A DNA stretch of 64,000 bases from Halomonas litopenaei (GCF_017303055.1 NZ_JAEKJT010000006.1:62001-126000); one strand, 5' to 3'. Counted from the stretch's first letter, positions 1-9,190 are shown. Numbers and translations are program-made. Notes: generated by a model not told the origin, from the letters alone.

Positions 1-1692
1 CGACTCCCCGATGGTTTCACGCTCGATGATCCCACTGTCCTGGACCACTGCGATGGTGATGTCGTCCTGGTTGAGGTCATACACCGATGCCGAGAACAGG
101 GCGTTGGTACCGATCGGAGCGTACTTCAGCCCCACTTCATACTGCTCGCCACGCTCGGGCGTCACACCGATGGAAGGCGGTGCCACCGACTCGACGTAGC
201 TGACATAGGAAGACAGTTCTTCATTGATGATATAGGTCAAGGCGCCACGGAAGGACGTCTCCGAGAAATCATCACTGTCGTCAAAGGCGGCGCCCCAGGA
301 CACCCCCTTGCTCGACAGGTCCATATCGTCATTGCGTACCCCTGCGGTGACGATGAAGCGATCGTCGAAGGACAGGTTCTGCTGCAGGAAGACCGAGCGG
401 GTCTCATAGTCCTGGTCATTGGTGCTATACACGTTGAGGCTGGACGGCCCGCCGCTGAAGGTCGGGTTGGACAGGTCAATCGGCTGTGCATCGCCATAGA
501 TGGAGCTCTCGTCGGTCGAGGCGTCTCGGTACTCGGTGCCTACCAGTGTACTGCTGTCGAAACCATCGAATCTGGCGTCGTACTGCACCATCAGGTTACC
601 GATCACTTCGTGGGCATCGGTATCGGTGCCAAAGTAGTCGCGGTCCACGATGGAGCCCGTGCGAGCTGCGGAATCGGTCAGATAGATGTAGCCGAAGTCA
701 TCGGACAGATCGCTGTAGCGCAGGTTGCCACGCAGCACCAGGCCATTGTCGAAATCGTGGGTAAACTGGCCGGTCGCGCTGGTACGCTCCACATCGTGGT
801 AGTTGAAGTCCGGTTCACCGAAGAACTCATCCCGCGAGTAGTCACGGTCCAGTGGATAACCGCCGCTATTGGGGGTGTCATCGCGATCCAGGTGATCGAT
901 GATCAGGCTGGCGGTGGTGAAGTCGGTGGGCTCCCAGGCCAGCCCTGCCATGACAAACTCGTTGTCGTCGCGGGAGTGGTCGTATTCGCGATCGCTGTCC
1001 TGCACCTTGCCGGTAATCCGATACGCCAGGGTGCCACTGTCATCCAGGACATCGCCGAAATCGACGCCCGTTTCCAGGTGGTCGAAAGAGCCGTAGCTTG
1101 CGTAGGCCTCGCCAAAACGCTCGAAGCGCGGACGCTTGGTGACAAAGTTGACCGATCCGCCCGGGTCGGCCGGCCCGAACAGCGTGGAGTTGGCCCCCCG
1201 CAGCACCTCGATACGCTCGTAGGCGAACGGCTCTTCTCTGACTCCACGCATCGAACCAAGCGTCATGCCATCCCGATACGTGGTGGCCTGGAAGCCGCGA
1301 ATCTGGAAGTAGTCGTTGCGATCATCGGTGCCAAAGTAATCGGTGATGACGCCTGGCGTGTACTGCAACACCTCTTCGGTGGTACTGGCATTACGCTGCT
1401 CGATCTCTTTCTGGGTGATCACCGAGACCGAAGCGGGAGTATCCAGAAGACTGGTGGCCACCTTGCCACCGACCCAGAGCTCCTGGGCAACAATGGCATT
1501 GGCATCATCGTCAGCCACCGCCTTGGCATTGACGATGATGGGCGCCAGCCGGTAGACCTCATCCTTGGCATCGCTGTCGGCTTCCTGTGCCAGTGCCGGA
1601 AACGACAACACCGGAGCCAGGCAACAGACGGCCGTCAGCGCACGCGGACAGGCCCCCGCCCGGCCCACGAAACGATAGAGCAACGTGTTCAT
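1..1692 (-). CDS. TonB-dependent siderophore receptor (3' end beyond window)
   Basis: Outer-membrane receptor that takes up ferric siderophores using TonB energy. The frame is open from the ATG at 1692 to the window edge (564 codons), so the beta-barrel end and C-terminal Phe/Trp are missing. A signal peptide spans about residues 1-35 (cleavage near ALA-Q). The plug domain follows at about 80-190 and contains the classic TPASVSVITQ, EVLQYTPGV, IRGF, IEVLRGANSTLFG and PGGSVNFVTKRP blocks of the ferrichrome/hydroxamate-type receptor family, then barrel strands rich in aromatic and Asp residues. The siderophore itself cannot be told from sequence. A Fur-like site lies about 95 bp upstream, so iron repression is likely. 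Confidence 0.95.
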   Translation of the reverse strand, partial: MNTLLYRFVGRAGACPRALTAVCCLAPVLSFPALAQEADSDAKDEVYRLAPIIVNAKAVADDDANAIVAQELWVGGKVATSLLDTPASVSVITQKEIEQRNASTTEEVLQYTPGVITDYFGTDDRNDYFQIRGFQATTYRDGMTLGSMRGVREEPFAYERIEVLRGANSTLFGPADPGGSVNFVTKRPRFERFGEAYASYGSFDHLETGVDFGDVLDDSGTLAYRITGKVQDSDREYDHSRDDNEFVMAGLAWEPTDFTTASLIIDHLDRDDTPNSGGYPLDRDYSRDEFFGEPDFNYHDVERTSATGQFTHDFDNGLVLRGNLRYSDLSDDFGYIYLTDSAARTGSIVDRDYFGTDTDAHEVIGNLMVQYDARFDGFDSSTLVGTEYRDASTDESSIYGDAQPIDLSNPTFSGGPSSLNVYSTNDQDYETRSVFLQQNLSFDDRFIVTAGVRNDDMDLSSKGVSWGAAFDDSDDFSETSFRGALTYIINEELSSYVSYVESVAPPSIGVTPERGEQYEVGLKYAPIGTNALFSASVYDLNQDDITIAVVQDSGIIERETIGES

Positions 1693-1786
1693 GTGATACA
1701 TCCCGAGAAATCGTTATGGAGTCTGGTTATTGTGATGGTTCGCAGAGCAACCAAATTCTCGGGATTAGGTCATACAAAGTCAAGAA

Positions 1787-1801
1787 TGAGAAACAAAATC
1801 A
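1787..1801 (-). promoter_or_regulatory. candidate Fur box upstream of siderophore receptor
   Basis: The 15-mer TGAGAAACAAAATCA matches the 7-1-7 Fur consensus TGATAATnATTATCA at 10 of 14 positions and lies in an AT-rich tract about 95 bp before the receptor start. Fur control of TonB siderophore receptors is the rule in gammaproteobacteria. The match is imperfect and has not been scored against a matrix. Confidence 0.35.
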
Positions 1802-1968
1802 TTTGAATGAACATCAATAAACAGAGCCTACCTTGCCCATTGTGGGTGGCACCTCCTCATCTATGAAAACGGCTAGCCCCTCACCGTTGGCACCGTAGCC
1901 CCAGTAGACATACCGCAGGCCTGCACGTGTCTTGACTCGGCAGCTGTTCGGACAGCCCCCACCGCGCT

Positions 1969-2038
1969 GGCGCCAGAACCGGGGCGCCAGAACCAGGGCG
2001 CCAGACCCGGGGCGCCAGTACTGGGGCGCCTGAACAGG
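1969..2038. repeat. 14-bp tandem repeat, five units
   Basis: Five consecutive 14-bp units, each starting with the palindrome GGCGCC (first unit GGCGCCAGAACCGG; the others differ at one to four positions). The array begins 11 bp past the stop of the LysR gene and lies in the gap before the TonB receptor. No open frame that looks genuine crosses it. Confidence 0.9.
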
Positions 2039-2049
2039 GACGTGAACCA

Positions 2050-2949
2050 TCAGGCCCCGGACGATAGCTCGGCTTGTACCTGCTGAATCAAGTTGCACAG
2101 GGTCGGTGAGTCATTACCATGGCGCCATGCCAGCCACAGCGGCATATCGCAGCGATCGAGCTCGGGCAACCTGACAAAGCGCACGCCGGGCAAGGGGTGA
2201 TGCCGACTCGCTGAGGTGACGATGGCAAAGCCAAGACCTGCCGCCACCATGCTGAGAATGGTGATGTTGTCGGCGCCGTACTGGACGACTCGTGGCGCAA
2301 AGCCCAGGCGCTTGAAGTGCGACAGCATGCGGTCGTAGTACATCGGCGACGCGCTGCGAAAGCCCCACACAAAGTCCTCTTCCTGCAGGTCCGCCAGACA
2401 CTGGGGCGGGCACTTGGCCCACGGAGAGGACTCCGGCAGCGCCAGCACCAGGCTGTCGTGTTTCAGCGGCAAGGTGTCGAGCCCGGGATAGTCCGGCCCA
2501 TCCAGATACACCACGCCAGCGTCCAGCGTGCCTTCGCTCAACCGTTCTAGCTGCGGGCCAGAGAGCAAGGGAAAGACTTCAAAAGCCACGCCCGGATACT
2601 GCGCCCGATACTGCCCCATCATCCGCGCCACTTCGGGCACCCATAGGTGGGCCACCGTGATGCCCAGGCGCAATGTTCCCGTGCGACCGCTGCCCAGGGC
2701 CGTGAGACGGGCCTTGATCTGCGAACGCTGATCCAGCAACAGCAAGGCTTCCTCATACAACGCACGCCCCGCCATGGTCAGGCGGACGCCCCTGGCGTGA
2801 CGGTCCAGCAGGCGGGTGCCCAGATCTTCCTCGAGTAAACGAATCTGGCGAGTCAGCGCCGGTTGCGCCACATGTACCCGGCGGCTGGCCTCGGTGATGG
2901 TCCCGGCCTCCACCACCGCCACGAAATAGCTCAGCTGTCGGAACTCCAT
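2050..2949 (-). CDS. LysR-family transcriptional regulator
   Basis: A 299-residue one-component regulator, the usual family length. The winged helix-turn-helix is residues 1-60 (MEFRQLSYFVAVVEAG, ASRRVHVAQPALTRQI, LEEDLGTRLLDR), followed by a periplasmic-binding-protein-like effector domain. The start at MEFRQL was chosen over an in-frame upstream Met because family members begin there. It is divergent from the DUF3311/symporter/M20 operon, so by the usual LysR logic it probably controls that operon in response to its substrate. The effector is unknown. Confidence 0.93.
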   Translation of the reverse strand: MEFRQLSYFVAVVEAGTITEASRRVHVAQPALTRQIRLLEEDLGTRLLDRHARGVRLTMAGRALYEEALLLLDQRSQIKARLTALGSGRTGTLRLGITVAHLWVPEVARMMGQYRAQYPGVAFEVFPLLSGPQLERLSEGTLDAGVVYLDGPDYPGLDTLPLKHDSLVLALPESSPWAKCPPQCLADLQEEDFVWGFRSASPMYYDRMLSHFKRLGFAPRVVQYGADNITILSMVAAGLGFAIVTSASRHHPLPGVRFVRLPELDRCDMPLWLAWRHGNDSPTLCNLIQQVQAELSSGA

Positions 2950-3023
2950 GACGTGAATGCCTCCCTCGACGTTAGACGGCGCTGACGACGGCGACGGCAA
3001 TCACCCCGTTCCCATGCCATATC

Positions 3024-3038
3024 GATATCGCTGCTATC
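3024..3038. promoter_or_regulatory. inverted repeat, possible LysR binding site
   Basis: GATA-N7-TATC dyad in the 220-bp gap between the LysR gene and its divergent operon, next to the 8-bp palindrome CGATATCG (3023-3030). Interrupted dyads of this size are typical LysR recognition sites. Assignment is by position and symmetry only. Confidence 0.35.
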
Positions 3039-3172
3039 AAAAAGCCATATTTTTGGTATCGAAAGAGCTATCCCATAGTAAAGGCACAATTTCAATAACC
3101 GCCCGCCGGCGGCACCGGGAAACGCTCGTCCGCAACAACCTCCCAGCGTCCCCCAAGGCCAAGGAACCTTCC

Positions 3173-3385
3173 ATGACCAAGACCTTTCACCTGTTGACCG
3201 GGCTGCACTTCGCCGTATGTTCGCTCGCCATGATCTGGCCCGGCGCGCTGATCGCCAACCGCATTGAACCGATGGTACTGGGCCTGCCGTTCCTGTTCTT
3301 CTGGTACATCCTGTGGATGCTGATTCTGTTCGCCGGCATGTGGATCGCCTTTGTGGTGCGACACGGAGGGGATCGCCATGAATGA
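3173..3385 (+). CDS. DUF3311 small membrane protein, symporter partner
   Basis: A 70-residue protein with two hydrophobic segments (about residues 10-30 and 37-63), matching the small DUF3311 proteins encoded just upstream of SSF sodium/solute symporters (the YhdT-PanF arrangement). The start ATG was chosen because it places the conserved HLLTGLHF at the N terminus. Its stop overlaps the start of the symporter gene by 8 bp, which indicates translational coupling. It probably assembles with or stabilises the transporter. The biochemical role of the family is not established. Confidence 0.85.
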   Translation: MTKTFHLLTGLHFAVCSLAMIWPGALIANRIEPMVLGLPFLFFWYILWMLILFAGMWIAFVVRHGGDRHE

Positions 3386-4829
3386 TGCCTTCATCGTCGT
3401 CGGTATTACCCTCGCCTACCTGGGCGTAGTGCTGTGGGTGGGCATCCGCGCCCGTGGTCAGCACAGCTCCAGCCTCGAAGGCTACGTGGCCGGTGGTCGC
3501 CACGTCGGGGTGATCATTCTGTTCTTTATCCTTGGCGCCGAGATCTTCTCGGCGTTCGCCTTTCTTGGCACCCCCGGCTGGGCGTATGAGAGGGGCGCAC
3601 CAGCCCTCTATATCCTGGCCTATCTGGCGCTGGTGCCGATCTCGATCTGGGTGCTTGGCCCAAGGGTCGCCAAGTTGGGACGAGAGCGGGGCTACCTGAC
3701 CCAGGGCGACATGATCGCCCATCACTACCGCAGCAAACCTCTCGGCATGATCGCCGGCATCATCGGCGTCGCCGCCATGGTGCCCTACCTGACCATCCAG
3801 ATCGCCGGGGCTGGCATGCTGTTCCAGGCCGCCACCGATGGCCTGGTGCCGCTGTGGCTTGGTGCGCTGCTCGCCTTTATCGTGGTCGCTGCCTACGTCT
3901 TCACCAGCGGCCTCAAGGGCATCGGTTGGACCAACCTGCTGCAGGGCATCATGATGATCGTGATTGCCTGGCACCTGGGTATCAGCCTCTCCGAGCGCCT
4001 CTATGGCGGGGTCGGCGAGATGTTCAGCCAGATCCAGGAGAGCGCTCCCGAATACCTGACCCTGCCCGGCGCCACCAACATGGGCTGGGGCTACTTCAGC
4101 ACCGCGATCCTCGTCAGTGCCTTTGGCGGCGCCATGTGGCCGCATCTGTTCATGAAGTTCTATTCCGCTGACAGCGGTCGCACGTTACGCAAGGTCAGCG
4201 TCTTCTATCCTCTCTACGCCTACTTACTGGTACCTCTGCTATTCATCGGCTTTGCGGGCATTATCGTGTTTGCCGAGGAACCGCTGGCGCGCCCGGATAC
4301 GGTGCTGCTGAAGCTCGTGCTTGACGTGGCCGACTACTCGCCCTGGGTCATCGGTGTGATGCTGTCTGGCGCCCTGGCCGCCGCCATGTCTACCGGGGCC
4401 AACCTGGCCCACACCGCGGGCATCGTACTGGTCAGAGACGTGCTGGGCCCGACGGTCATGCGCGGCGCCAGTGAAAAGACCGTGGTCAGCGCCACCCGCT
4501 GGAGTGTGGTGGGGCTGTCCCTGGTCGCCTACGCCTGTGCGCTGGCCAACCCGTCATCACTGGTCATGATGCTGCTTGTCGCCTATGGGCTGATCGTCCA
4601 GCTGCTGCCCATGGTCATGGGCGCGGTCTTCCTGCCGACACTACGACGCCTGAGCGTCCTGGCAGGCGCCATGGCGGGAAGCGTTGCCTACCTGTTGATG
4701 GAGTTCGTGTGGTCCTCGCCACTGGGCTGGCATTCCGGCCTGTGGACCATGCTGCTCAACGTGCTGGTAGTCACCGCCTGTCAGCGCTTCATCCAGCCGG
4801 CCGCCGACACCACATCCCTCGCCAACTGA
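3378..4829 (+). CDS. sodium:solute symporter (SSF family)
   Basis: A 483-residue inner-membrane transporter with about 13 hydrophobic helices, the size and pattern of the SSF (TC 2.A.21) family. The N-terminal VGITLAYLGVVLWVGIRARG and the SLEGYVAGGRHVG loop are characteristic of the PanF/YidK-like branch, and SGALAAAMSTGANLAHTA corresponds to the sodium-site helix. The start overlaps the DUF3311 gene. An M20 amidohydrolase follows 26 bp later, so the substrate may be an acylated amino acid or similar amide that the hydrolase then splits; this is inferred from context. Confidence 0.92.
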   Translation: MNDAFIVVGITLAYLGVVLWVGIRARGQHSSSLEGYVAGGRHVGVIILFFILGAEIFSAFAFLGTPGWAYERGAPALYILAYLALVPISIWVLGPRVAKLGRERGYLTQGDMIAHHYRSKPLGMIAGIIGVAAMVPYLTIQIAGAGMLFQAATDGLVPLWLGALLAFIVVAAYVFTSGLKGIGWTNLLQGIMMIVIAWHLGISLSERLYGGVGEMFSQIQESAPEYLTLPGATNMGWGYFSTAILVSAFGGAMWPHLFMKFYSADSGRTLRKVSVFYPLYAYLLVPLLFIGFAGIIVFAEEPLARPDTVLLKLVLDVADYSPWVIGVMLSGALAAAMSTGANLAHTAGIVLVRDVLGPTVMRGASEKTVVSATRWSVVGLSLVAYACALANPSSLVMMLLVAYGLIVQLLPMVMGAVFLPTLRRLSVLAGAMAGSVAYLLMEFVWSSPLGWHSGLWTMLLNVLVVTACQRFIQPAADTTSLAN

Positions 4830-4855
4830 TGTGACACACACAAGGAGACGTACCC

Positions 4856-6166
4856 ATGACCACTCACATCAGCGCTGACCTCAGTCAGGCTATCCGCGCC
4901 CACGCAGAGCAGACGCTTGAGACTATCGGCTCGCTCTACCGTCAGCTGCATCAGCACCCGGAGCTGCCTTTTCAGGAACATCAGACCAGCGCTCATCTGG
5001 CCGACGCCCTGGAGGCAGTAGCGCGGGACACCCCAGGCATGGAGGTCACCCGTGGCGTCGGCGGCACGGGCGTCGTCGCCCTGATACGCAACGGGGAAGG
5101 CCCCACCGTGATGCTGCGCGGGGACATGGACGCACTGCCGATCAAGGAAGACACCGGTGTCGAGTTTGCCAGCACGGATACCGCCGACACTGACGGCGGC
5201 AGCGTGCCGCTGATGCACGCCTGCGGACATGACCTGCACAGCAGTTGCATCGTCGGCGCCGCCACGGTGATGGCCGCCATGCGCGACCAGTGGCAAGGGA
5301 CCCTGATGCTGATCTGCCAGCCCGCCGAGGAAATCTTCGGTGGGGCCAAGGCGATGCTGGAGGATGGGCTTTATCGCCGCTTCGCGCGCCCGGATATCGT
5401 TCTCGGCCAGCACAATATGCCAGCACTGGCCGGCAACGTCGGGCACATTGCCGGACGTGCCATGGCGGCCGCCTCGAATCTGGCGATCACTATTCATGGC
5501 GCTGGCGGCCATGGCTCGATGCCAGCTCACACCATCGACCCGGTCGTCATTGCCGCCCATGTGGTAACCCGGCTGCAGACCATCGTGTCGCGAGAAGTCC
5601 CGCCGGAAGAGACCGCCGTGGTCACGGTGGGCCGGCTGCACGCCGGCACCCAGGCCAATATCATTCCTCACCATGCCGAGCTGGACATCAATATCCGCAG
5701 CTTCGACAACAGCCTGCACCGCCAGCTGATCGAAGCGATCGAGCGCATCGTGCGCGCGGAATGCGACGCTGGGCGCTGTCCACGCCCGCCGGATATTCGC
5801 GTGATCAATGACACCATCGCGCTATACAACGACACGGACCTGGTCGAACGCCTTCGCCGCGCCCATGGCGAGCATTTCGGCCAGGACGCGCTCTACGACA
5901 TGCACCGACTCAACGGCAGCGAGGACTTTCCGCTTTTCGGTGATGCCAAGGCAGGCGACTTCGGCGGCGACGATATCCCTTGCGCCTACTGGTTCTTCGG
6001 CGCCACCCCTGCAGAGCGCTGGGCAGCGACACCGGGCCGCACGGTGGCAGAAAAGATGCGGCACCTGGAGATGCCGCATTCTCCCCACTATTTCCCGGGC
6101 AACCCCGTGACCCTGCGTACCGGTATCGAAGCGTTGGTCAGCGGCGCCATCGCCTGTCTGGACTGA
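4856..6166 (+). CDS. M20-family amidohydrolase (N-acyl-amino-acid/hippurate hydrolase type)
   Basis: A 436-residue cytoplasmic zinc peptidase-like amidohydrolase. Metal ligands of the M20D branch are visible: ACGHD (Cys123, His125), the Glu pair in PAEEIFGG (158-159) and QHN (His186). The dimerisation domain sits between about residues 200 and 320 (GAGGHGSMP). A good AAGGAG ribosome site precedes the ATG. It is the last gene of the DUF3311-symporter operon, which argues that it acts on the imported compound. Relatives include hippurate hydrolase, aminoacylase and IAA-amino-acid hydrolase; the exact substrate is open. Confidence 0.92.
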   Translation: MTTHISADLSQAIRAHAEQTLETIGSLYRQLHQHPELPFQEHQTSAHLADALEAVARDTPGMEVTRGVGGTGVVALIRNGEGPTVMLRGDMDALPIKEDTGVEFASTDTADTDGGSVPLMHACGHDLHSSCIVGAATVMAAMRDQWQGTLMLICQPAEEIFGGAKAMLEDGLYRRFARPDIVLGQHNMPALAGNVGHIAGRAMAAASNLAITIHGAGGHGSMPAHTIDPVVIAAHVVTRLQTIVSREVPPEETAVVTVGRLHAGTQANIIPHHAELDINIRSFDNSLHRQLIEAIERIVRAECDAGRCPRPPDIRVINDTIALYNDTDLVERLRRAHGEHFGQDALYDMHRLNGSEDFPLFGDAKAGDFGGDDIPCAYWFFGATPAERWAATPGRTVAEKMRHLEMPHSPHYFPGNPVTLRTGIEALVSGAIACLD

Positions 6167-6507
6167 CGCAGCACGACCGGGGAAGCAGAGGCGGCGAGCA
6201 GAAAAGGCCATCGCCAGGCTTCCCCGGACTCTCGAGCAGCCCCCGTCGATACACCCCAGCTTCAGCCCTGCCCTACTTACAGACATGCATACAGCCCTGC
6301 TCACAGCGTTTCTCTCCGCCTCTTACCCGACCCAGCATCATGCTCGCCGACAAGGTCTGTAAGGATTTGCGACACCGACCGACGCAAACCGGCGCGGCCT
6401 CGACTGTGCAGCTGCGCATTCGCGACAGGTTGCCAGCGGGGTGCCATGACGACCATCTCGTGACCGCCGCCGTGCGGAATGATCTCAGGAAAGGAGAGGA
6501 AACAGAT
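6167..6507. other. intergenic gap between amidohydrolase and DoxX genes
   Basis: No convincing gene, RNA or hairpin is seen. The last 20 bases carry the AGGAAAGGAGAGG ribosome-binding region of the doxX-like gene. Confidence 0.5.
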
Positions 6508-6921
6508 ATGTCAGGACTAAAAGGCGGGCTGCTGGCGATGCGTGTCGGCATCTTCCTGGTGTTACTGGTGTGGACGCTAAGCAAATTCATCAACCCCGCC
6601 CAGGGCAGCGGCATTATCGACAAGTACTTCGGCGTCGCGGGCGTGGACACCGCCGTGGTGATGGTGCTCGGCGCATTGGAGTTAGCCCTGATCCTGGCGT
6701 TCGTGGCGGGCCTTTATAAGCGCATGACGTACGCAGGCGTGCTCGCCATTCACGGCATCTCGACGCTGGTGACGATTCCCGCCATGGTGACAGATCCCTT
6801 TGGCCATATGCTGTTCTTCGCCGCCCTGCCGATGCTGGCGGCCTGCTACACCCTGTACCGGCTGCGCGACGAGGACACCTTGCTGACGCTGCAACGCTCG
6901 GCGCCAGTGACCACCGCCTGA
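6508..6921 (+). CDS. DoxX-like membrane protein
   Basis: A 137-residue protein with four predicted membrane helices, consistent with the DoxX/DoxD family. The FLVLLVWTLSKFINP first helix and the LGALELALILAFVAGLYKR second helix are typical. Family members associate with oxidoreductases and redox or sulfur metabolism, but this subgroup has no proven activity. It is preceded by a very strong purine-rich ribosome site and followed by a hairpin terminator, so it is probably monocistronic. Confidence 0.75.
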   Translation: MSGLKGGLLAMRVGIFLVLLVWTLSKFINPAQGSGIIDKYFGVAGVDTAVVMVLGALELALILAFVAGLYKRMTYAGVLAIHGISTLVTIPAMVTDPFGHMLFFAALPMLAACYTLYRLRDEDTLLTLQRSAPVTTA

Positions 6922-6940
6922 AACACCGTCGCCGGACCTA

Positions 6941-6980
6941 CCAGCCCCTGGTAAGTAATTCTTCAACTACCGGGGGCTGG
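6941..6980 (+). terminator. hairpin between converging doxX and oxidoreductase genes
   Basis: CCAGCCCCTGGTA and TACCGGGGGCTGG form a 13-bp stem with one mismatch and a 14-nt loop. There is no clear U tract. Its position between convergent genes suggests two-way termination. Confidence 0.55.
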
Positions 6981-7048
6981 CTGTGTCAGACAGATCGATG
7001 CGGTCGGGCACGTACCCTAGCCTCGCTATCCTCGCAAGCATCGTCGCT

Positions 7049-8257
7049 CTATCGATGGCCGAAGCTACCTCGTGCCGCTCCTTCCGCCAGCATTGCGACC
7101 ACCGAGCGCACCTGTTCGTAACCGGTCCTCAACAGAAAGGTGGGAGCACGGCCGTAGCTCTTGATGCCCAGGATAAACAGCCCCTGCTCCGGATGACGGA
7201 GTTCCTCGGCGCCGTGGGAGGGCACCGAGCCACAGCTATGTACGTTGGGGTCGATCAATGGCGCCAGACGAACCGGGCTCTGGGTGGCGGGATCCAGCTC
7301 GAGGCGAAGCTCAGACAACAGCGACAGATCTGGCCGGAAGCCGGTAGCGACGACTACCTCGTCCACCGGCGGCAAGCCATGCCCTTGCCCCTGGATGACC
7401 AGACCATCGGCCCATTCCTCAAGTCGCTCGATCCTGACCCCGGGATAGACCTCGATCCTGCCATCGCTCACCAGACGCTGGACCTCAAGCCCCAGCCGAC
7501 CGCGTTCCTCGAGAGGATCGTCGGCGCAACCGCAGAACATTCTGGCCGGTGAATCTCCACGAATTGCCCACAGCACCCTGGTGTCCGGAGCCGCCTTGGC
7601 GAGCTCAGCCAGATCACGTAGCAGATTGAAGGCCGAATGCCCGGCTCCGACGACCAGTACACGCCGGTTGGCGTAGCGATCACGCCCCTCCTTCAGCACC
7701 GATGGCAGTCCGTAGGTCACCCTCTGTGCCAGTCGCGCCTCCCCCAGCGCTGGCATACCGTGCGCTCCCATCCAATTGGGCTGGCCAAAGGTACCTGAGG
7801 CATCGATGACCGCATCGGCGAACAGGTCCCGCTCGCCATCGGGGTCTTCGATCCTCAGCACGAACGGCGCCTCGAAGCGCCCCTTGTCTTTCAGCACATC
7901 GATACCGGACCGACTCACTCCCAGCACGCGGTTTTGCAGGTACACGCGGTCTCGGAACTCGGGCAGATTCGCCAGAGGTTCCAGATAGTGATCCACAAGC
8001 TCCTGCCCGGTCGGGCAGGCATTGCCGCCAGGTGGCTGCCATCCGGAGGCCTGCAGCAAGGCGACAGCATGACCGTCGAGGTTGCATTCCCAGGGCGTGA
8101 ACATTCGCACATGCCCCCACTGCCGCAGATGCTCACCGACGCCCTTGCCCGCTTCGATAACCAGCGGATCGAGTCCATGCGCTAGCGCGTGGGCGCAGGC
8201 GGCAAGCCCTACAGGACCGCCTCCGATGATCGCGATCCTGCCACTTGTCTGATTCAT
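7049..8257 (-). CDS. FAD/NAD(P)-binding flavoprotein oxidoreductase
   Basis: A 402-residue two-dinucleotide-fold flavoprotein. The FAD Rossmann motif IIGGGPVG is at residues 10-17, the NAD(P) motif VVGAGHSAFN at 202-211, and the late FAD motif VVATGF follows. These features place it with flavin monooxygenase/ArsO-like proteins, with no sign of a membrane anchor. The substrate is unknown. A MarR gene lies just upstream on the same strand, and the gap between them carries the same GTTG-N7-CAAC dyad as the MarR promoter, so MarR probably represses this gene. Confidence 0.85.
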   Translation of the reverse strand: MNQTSGRIAIIGGGPVGLAACAHALAHGLDPLVIEAGKGVGEHLRQWGHVRMFTPWECNLDGHAVALLQASGWQPPGGNACPTGQELVDHYLEPLANLPEFRDRVYLQNRVLGVSRSGIDVLKDKGRFEAPFVLRIEDPDGERDLFADAVIDASGTFGQPNWMGAHGMPALGEARLAQRVTYGLPSVLKEGRDRYANRRVLVVGAGHSAFNLLRDLAELAKAAPDTRVLWAIRGDSPARMFCGCADDPLEERGRLGLEVQRLVSDGRIEVYPGVRIERLEEWADGLVIQGQGHGLPPVDEVVVATGFRPDLSLLSELRLELDPATQSPVRLAPLIDPNVHSCGSVPSHGAEELRHPEQGLFILGIKSYGRAPTFLLRTGYEQVRSVVAMLAEGAARGSFGHR

Positions 8258-8310
8258 CTATCGCTCCTTGAGAGAGTGGTACCTTGGCGGACGCGCCCTC
8301 ACATCCGACA

Positions 8311-8328
8311 TTAGTTGTCAGTACCAAC
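8311..8328. promoter_or_regulatory. MarR operator candidate before the oxidoreductase
   Basis: TTAGTTG-N7-CAAC, centred about 60 bp upstream of the oxidoreductase start. It shares TTAGTTG, the 7-bp spacer length and CAAC with the site in front of the marR gene, which supports one regulator binding both. Confidence 0.6.
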
Positions 8329-8368
8329 AATCCGTACAAAAAAACTCAGGTCTCGTCCTCATTACAAC

Positions 8369-8890
8369 TCAGGGCCGAGGCCCTGGACCACAGCGCCGAT
8401 GCGCTGCCTGGGTCAACTGCCGTATCAGGGTCAGCGCCGCCCGACGCATATCCGGAGTGAGCCCTTCGAGCATTGCCCGCTCTTCGGCGATCAGGTCGGC
8501 GCGAATCGTCTGGTACAACGCTTCTCCCTGCACTGTAGGCCGGATCAGCGCGGCACGTCGATCCGCCGGATCGGCGATCCGGTCGACATGTCCCTTGCGG
8601 ACCAGGGCGTCCACCACGCGACTCGCCGTGCTCTTGTCCAGGTACATTTCGCTAGCCAACCCCTGCAGGCGCAATGGCCCTTGATGGACCAGAGTCTCCA
8701 GGGCATAACACTGGGCCACAGAAAGGTCATAGCCGCAAATGCGATCTCGATCTCGAAACTGGTGGACCCGAATCAACTGATTGAGCGCGTCATAGAGCGC
8801 TCGGGCATCCCGATCGAGGTTCTCGCCGCTAGGGAGGTCTCGGGAGTTGTCGCTGTCGCTTTTTTGGGTGCTATCGCTATGGAGAGACAT
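8369..8890 (-). CDS. MarR-family transcriptional regulator
   Basis: A 173-residue winged-helix repressor. The DNA-binding core is at about residues 70-125, with LASEMYLDKSTASRVVDALVRKGHV as recognition helix and DPADRRAALIRPT as wing (the R-R wing arginines are present). Flanking helices would form the dimer interface. The N terminus has an unusual 25-residue Ser/Asp-rich extension. Members sense phenolics, oxidants or antibiotics. It is followed by the flavoprotein gene, and both have the same operator-like dyad. Confidence 0.92.
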   Translation of the reverse strand: MSLHSDSTQKSDSDNSRDLPSGENLDRDARALYDALNQLIRVHQFRDRDRICGYDLSVAQCYALETLVHQGPLRLQGLASEMYLDKSTASRVVDALVRKGHVDRIADPADRRAALIRPTVQGEALYQTIRADLIAEERAMLEGLTPDMRRAALTLIRQLTQAAHRRCGPGPRP

Positions 8891-8905
8891 TGGGTCTTTG
8901 GTAGT

Positions 8906-8923
8906 TTAGTTGGTACTAGCAAC
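8906..8923. promoter_or_regulatory. MarR operator candidate before marR itself
   Basis: TTAGTTG-N7-CAAC, ending about 16 bp upstream of the marR start codon, where a bound repressor would block expression. It is the second copy of the site seen at 8311-8328, implying autoregulation. Confidence 0.6.
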
Positions 8924-9190
8924 GTAAATGACCTTCCGGGCCGGGTCAAGCGGCGCACCGATGAGTCGAGAGCCCTGCGCCTGCGGTGAGCGACTCCTCT
9001 CCTCTGACTAAGAAGTTCCTTCTCAACCTCTGATATACGGCAAGGTTTTCTATTTCCCGCGCGCTAATGAACAGCAAGATTACAGTGACCGCTTGATGGC
9101 ATCAGTTGGGCTTCATACCATCAGACTTCAATAATAAATAAAAACGTTCTGTTGAATGATATGAATATTTACGCACGGGAGTAACGCCAA

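Noticed and set aside
610-1806. Long plus-strand frame (398 codons) opposite the TonB receptor
   Set aside because: It is the reverse-strand shadow of the receptor; its composition lacks any domain, and the minus strand has plug-domain motifs in one continuous frame.
1814-2098. 94-codon minus frame downstream of LysR
   Set aside because: It runs through the 14-bp repeat array and overlaps the LysR 3' end; no ribosome site or family resemblance.
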